DNA from: Nonomuraea helvata
Lineage (GTDB): Bacteria > Actinomycetota > Actinomycetes > Streptosporangiales > Streptosporangiaceae
Assembly (NCBI RefSeq): GCF_039535785.1
Contig: NZ_BAAAXV010000004.1
Location: 1-47,728 of the forward strand
DNA length: 47,728 bases
Direction of reading: 5' to 3'
Both the position numbers and the translations under genes were made by a program. Below, in pieces: positions 46,277 through 47,728 of this stretch. The notes beneath the pieces are model-generated. The model had not been told where the DNA came from. It saw only the letters and a list, made by a program, of their open reading frames with translations, and did not search any database. Positions within the stretch are counted from its first letter, which is position 1; every line of letters starts with the position of its first letter.

Positions 46277-47728
46277 AGTTCGACATGATCCACTGGGGGC
46301 CGATCGCGTCGGCGACCTCGGCCGCCCCCGAAATCCCGGTCAAGTTCATCATTCTCCTCGTCGCAATCCTGCTGGGCGCACTGGCTCTGCGCCTGCTGTG
46401 GGACTGGATGCGCCGTGGCCACGAGACGCCCCGCGCGGGCCTGTGGCGACGCCTGCGCATGCGCCGTCACCCTGGCGCGGGCTTCGCGGGCCGGTGGGAG
46501 CTGTGGCGCCGCTACGGCCTCGGCCGCGCCCGCAAGATCGCCCGACACGCACGGCCGTCGCTGGGCACTCTCGACCTGTACGGCTACGGCAAGTGGCGCA
46601 ACTACGCCACATTTTTGGGCTGGGCTCAGGGCTGGCTCCACCGCTGGCGCGTCTACGCCACGCATTCGGACATCGTCCTCGTCATCGCCGCGCCCCAGAA
46701 AGGCAAGTCGGTGGCGGCCGCCGGGCGCATCATCGACGCGCCGGGCCCGGTCGTGGTGACCAGCATCCGGGGCGACCTGATCGCCAACACAGCAGGATTG
46801 CGGCAGAGAGTCGGAAACCTGCACGTCTTCAACCCCGAGGGCGTGGGGGAGTGGGGGACCACCTTCCGATGGAACCCCGTGGCCGGCTGCCAGGACCCCG
46901 CAACGGCCATCCGCCGCGCCGGACACATGGTGGAAGCGGTCGAGACGCGCGGCCTATCTGACTCCAACTTTTGGGAGTCGCAGGCTGTGATGGTCCTCAG
47001 CTCCTACATGCATGCGGCGGGCCTGGTCGGCGGAAATCTCCGGCACGTGTGGAAGTGGATCACCGAGGATGACCCGACGCCGGTCGAGATCTGCACCAGA
47101 GCCGTCGGGGCGGCGCAGTTCGCGGCGAACGAGATCCGCGACTACCTCGCTCTGCACGACCGGACCCGCGACTCAGTCGAGCGCACCATCCGGCAAGTCC
47201 TCCGCTTCATGCTGTCGCCCGAGATCGTCGAGACGCTCACTCCCGGCCGTGGTGACGAGTTCGTCATCGCTGACTTCCTGCGCTCGCGCGACACGCTGTA
47301 CCTGGTGGCGTCGGCTGAGGCGGCGAGCCCGGTTCCGCCGCTGCTGTGTGCGCTGCTGGCCGAGATCAAGCACGAGGCGCTCATCGTCGGGTCGAACTCG
47401 GCTGCGAAGCGGCTCGACCCACCGCTGACGATGGAGCTCGACGAGGTGGCCAACGTGACGCCCATCCCGGTTGCCGCATGGGCCTCCTACGCCGCCGGGT
47501 CGGGTATCCGGATGGCGCTGTACTCCCAGAGCTGGGCGCAGCTCGCCGGGCGCTGGGGCGACCGAGGGGCCGAGACGATCTGGCAGACCGCCACGGCCAA
47601 GGTCATCATGGGCGGCTCTAGTGAGCCTGAGCTGCTGCAGCGCGTCGCCGCGCTGTGCGGGAAGGTCTATGTGACCGTCCGCCAGCACCGCGAGCGCGAC
47701 GGGACGAAGACGCCCGTGCAGGACTGGG
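46273..47728 (+). CDS. Type IV coupling protein (VirD4/TraG-like), N-terminal part
   Basis: ATG 46273 overlaps the upstream stop. A membrane helix at about 21-42 (IPVKFIILLVAILLGALAL) anchors the protein. Walker A is APQKGKSV near 140-148 and Walker B is LTMELDEVANV near 382-392, after which the ring-ATPase region reads YAAGSGIRMALYSQSWAQL. The ORF is still open at the window end. It continues in frame at position 1, giving about 626 residues in total. Coupling proteins hand the relaxase-DNA complex to the transfer channel. Confidence 0.9.
   Translation, partial: MKFDMIHWGPIASATSAAPEIPVKFIILLVAILLGALALRLLWDWMRRGHETPRAGLWRRLRMRRHPGAGFAGRWELWRRYGLGRARKIARHARPSLGTLDLYGYGKWRNYATFLGWAQGWLHRWRVYATHSDIVLVIAAPQKGKSVAAAGRIIDAPGPVVVTSIRGDLIANTAGLRQRVGNLHVFNPEGVGEWGTTFRWNPVAGCQDPATAIRRAGHMVEAVETRGLSDSNFWESQAVMVLSSYMHAAGLVGGNLRHVWKWITEDDPTPVEICTRAVGAAQFAANEIRDYLALHDRTRDSVERTIRQVLRFMLSPEIVETLTPGRGDEFVIADFLRSRDTLYLVASAEAASPVPPLLCALLAEIKHEALIVGSNSAAKRLDPPLTMELDEVANVTPIPVAAWASYAAGSGIRMALYSQSWAQLAGRWGDRGAETIWQTATAKVIMGGSSEPELLQRVAALCGKVYVTVRQHRERDGTKTPVQDW

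Noticed and set aside
1..47728. tRNA or rRNA genes and IS elements
   Set aside because: No cloverleaf, conserved rRNA stretch, transposase ORF or terminal inverted repeats with target duplications were seen.

Overview
The window is very G+C-rich DNA with actinomycete features: abundant GTG starts, ATGA/GTGA gene overlaps, TPR-type XRE regulators, and DUF4913, DUF6247, DUF2637-like and DUF4326 proteins. It is best read as a complete circular plasmid of about 47.7 kb, opened inside its coupling-protein gene. The reading frame that leaves the right end (46273..47728) continues in frame into the left end (1..425), and the joined protein of about 626 residues has a normal VirD4/TraG layout. The genus cannot be fixed from sequence alone; a Streptosporangiales- or Streptomyces-like host is plausible.

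Layout. 0-6.6 kb holds the coupling protein C-terminus, a DUF4913 gene, a W-L-L-G repeat protein and a MobF (TrwC) relaxase-helicase. 7-14.6 kb holds a NERD protein, small membrane and coiled-coil genes, an archaeo-eukaryotic-primase-type Rep, a ribbon-helix-helix protein, a SprT-like metalloprotease and zinc-binding microproteins. A heavily structured non-coding stretch (14.6-15.0 kb) follows. 15-21 kb holds regulators (XRE/TPR, GntR), a DUF6247/RelE-like pair and an operon of unknown proteins whose promoters appear to carry a shared palindrome. 21-25.4 kb holds membrane proteins, including a VirB2-like one, and a ParB-like HTH protein. 25.5-33.6 kb is a glycan-modification island: four probable glycosyltransferases, a P-loop kinase, an FkbM methyltransferase, a RidA protein and a second, truncated fkbM tail. 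33.6-39.3 kb is a DNA/nucleotide-modification cluster (DUF4326 protein, PAPS-reductase-like PP-loop protein, C5-cytosine methyltransferase, several unknowns). 39.3-42.6 kb has a second structured region, then ParA and its partner. 42.7-47.7 kb is a transfer region: NlpC/P60 hydrolase, membrane microproteins, RHH protein, DUF2637-like protein and the coupling protein.

The most unusual feature is a repeated leader element. At least seven reverse-strand genes are preceded by a hairpin whose 7-nt loop always contains CGGACA. The stem sequence varies while pairing is kept, and a conserved ACCACCCGCGAA box and the ribosome-binding site follow. Four copies also share an upstream promoter-like block. 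This looks like a plasmid-wide RNA-level regulon covering the modification genes. The plasmid also has relaxase, coupling protein, pilin-like protein and lytic enzyme but no visible VirB4 ATPase, so it is either mobilizable or uses a non-canonical channel.
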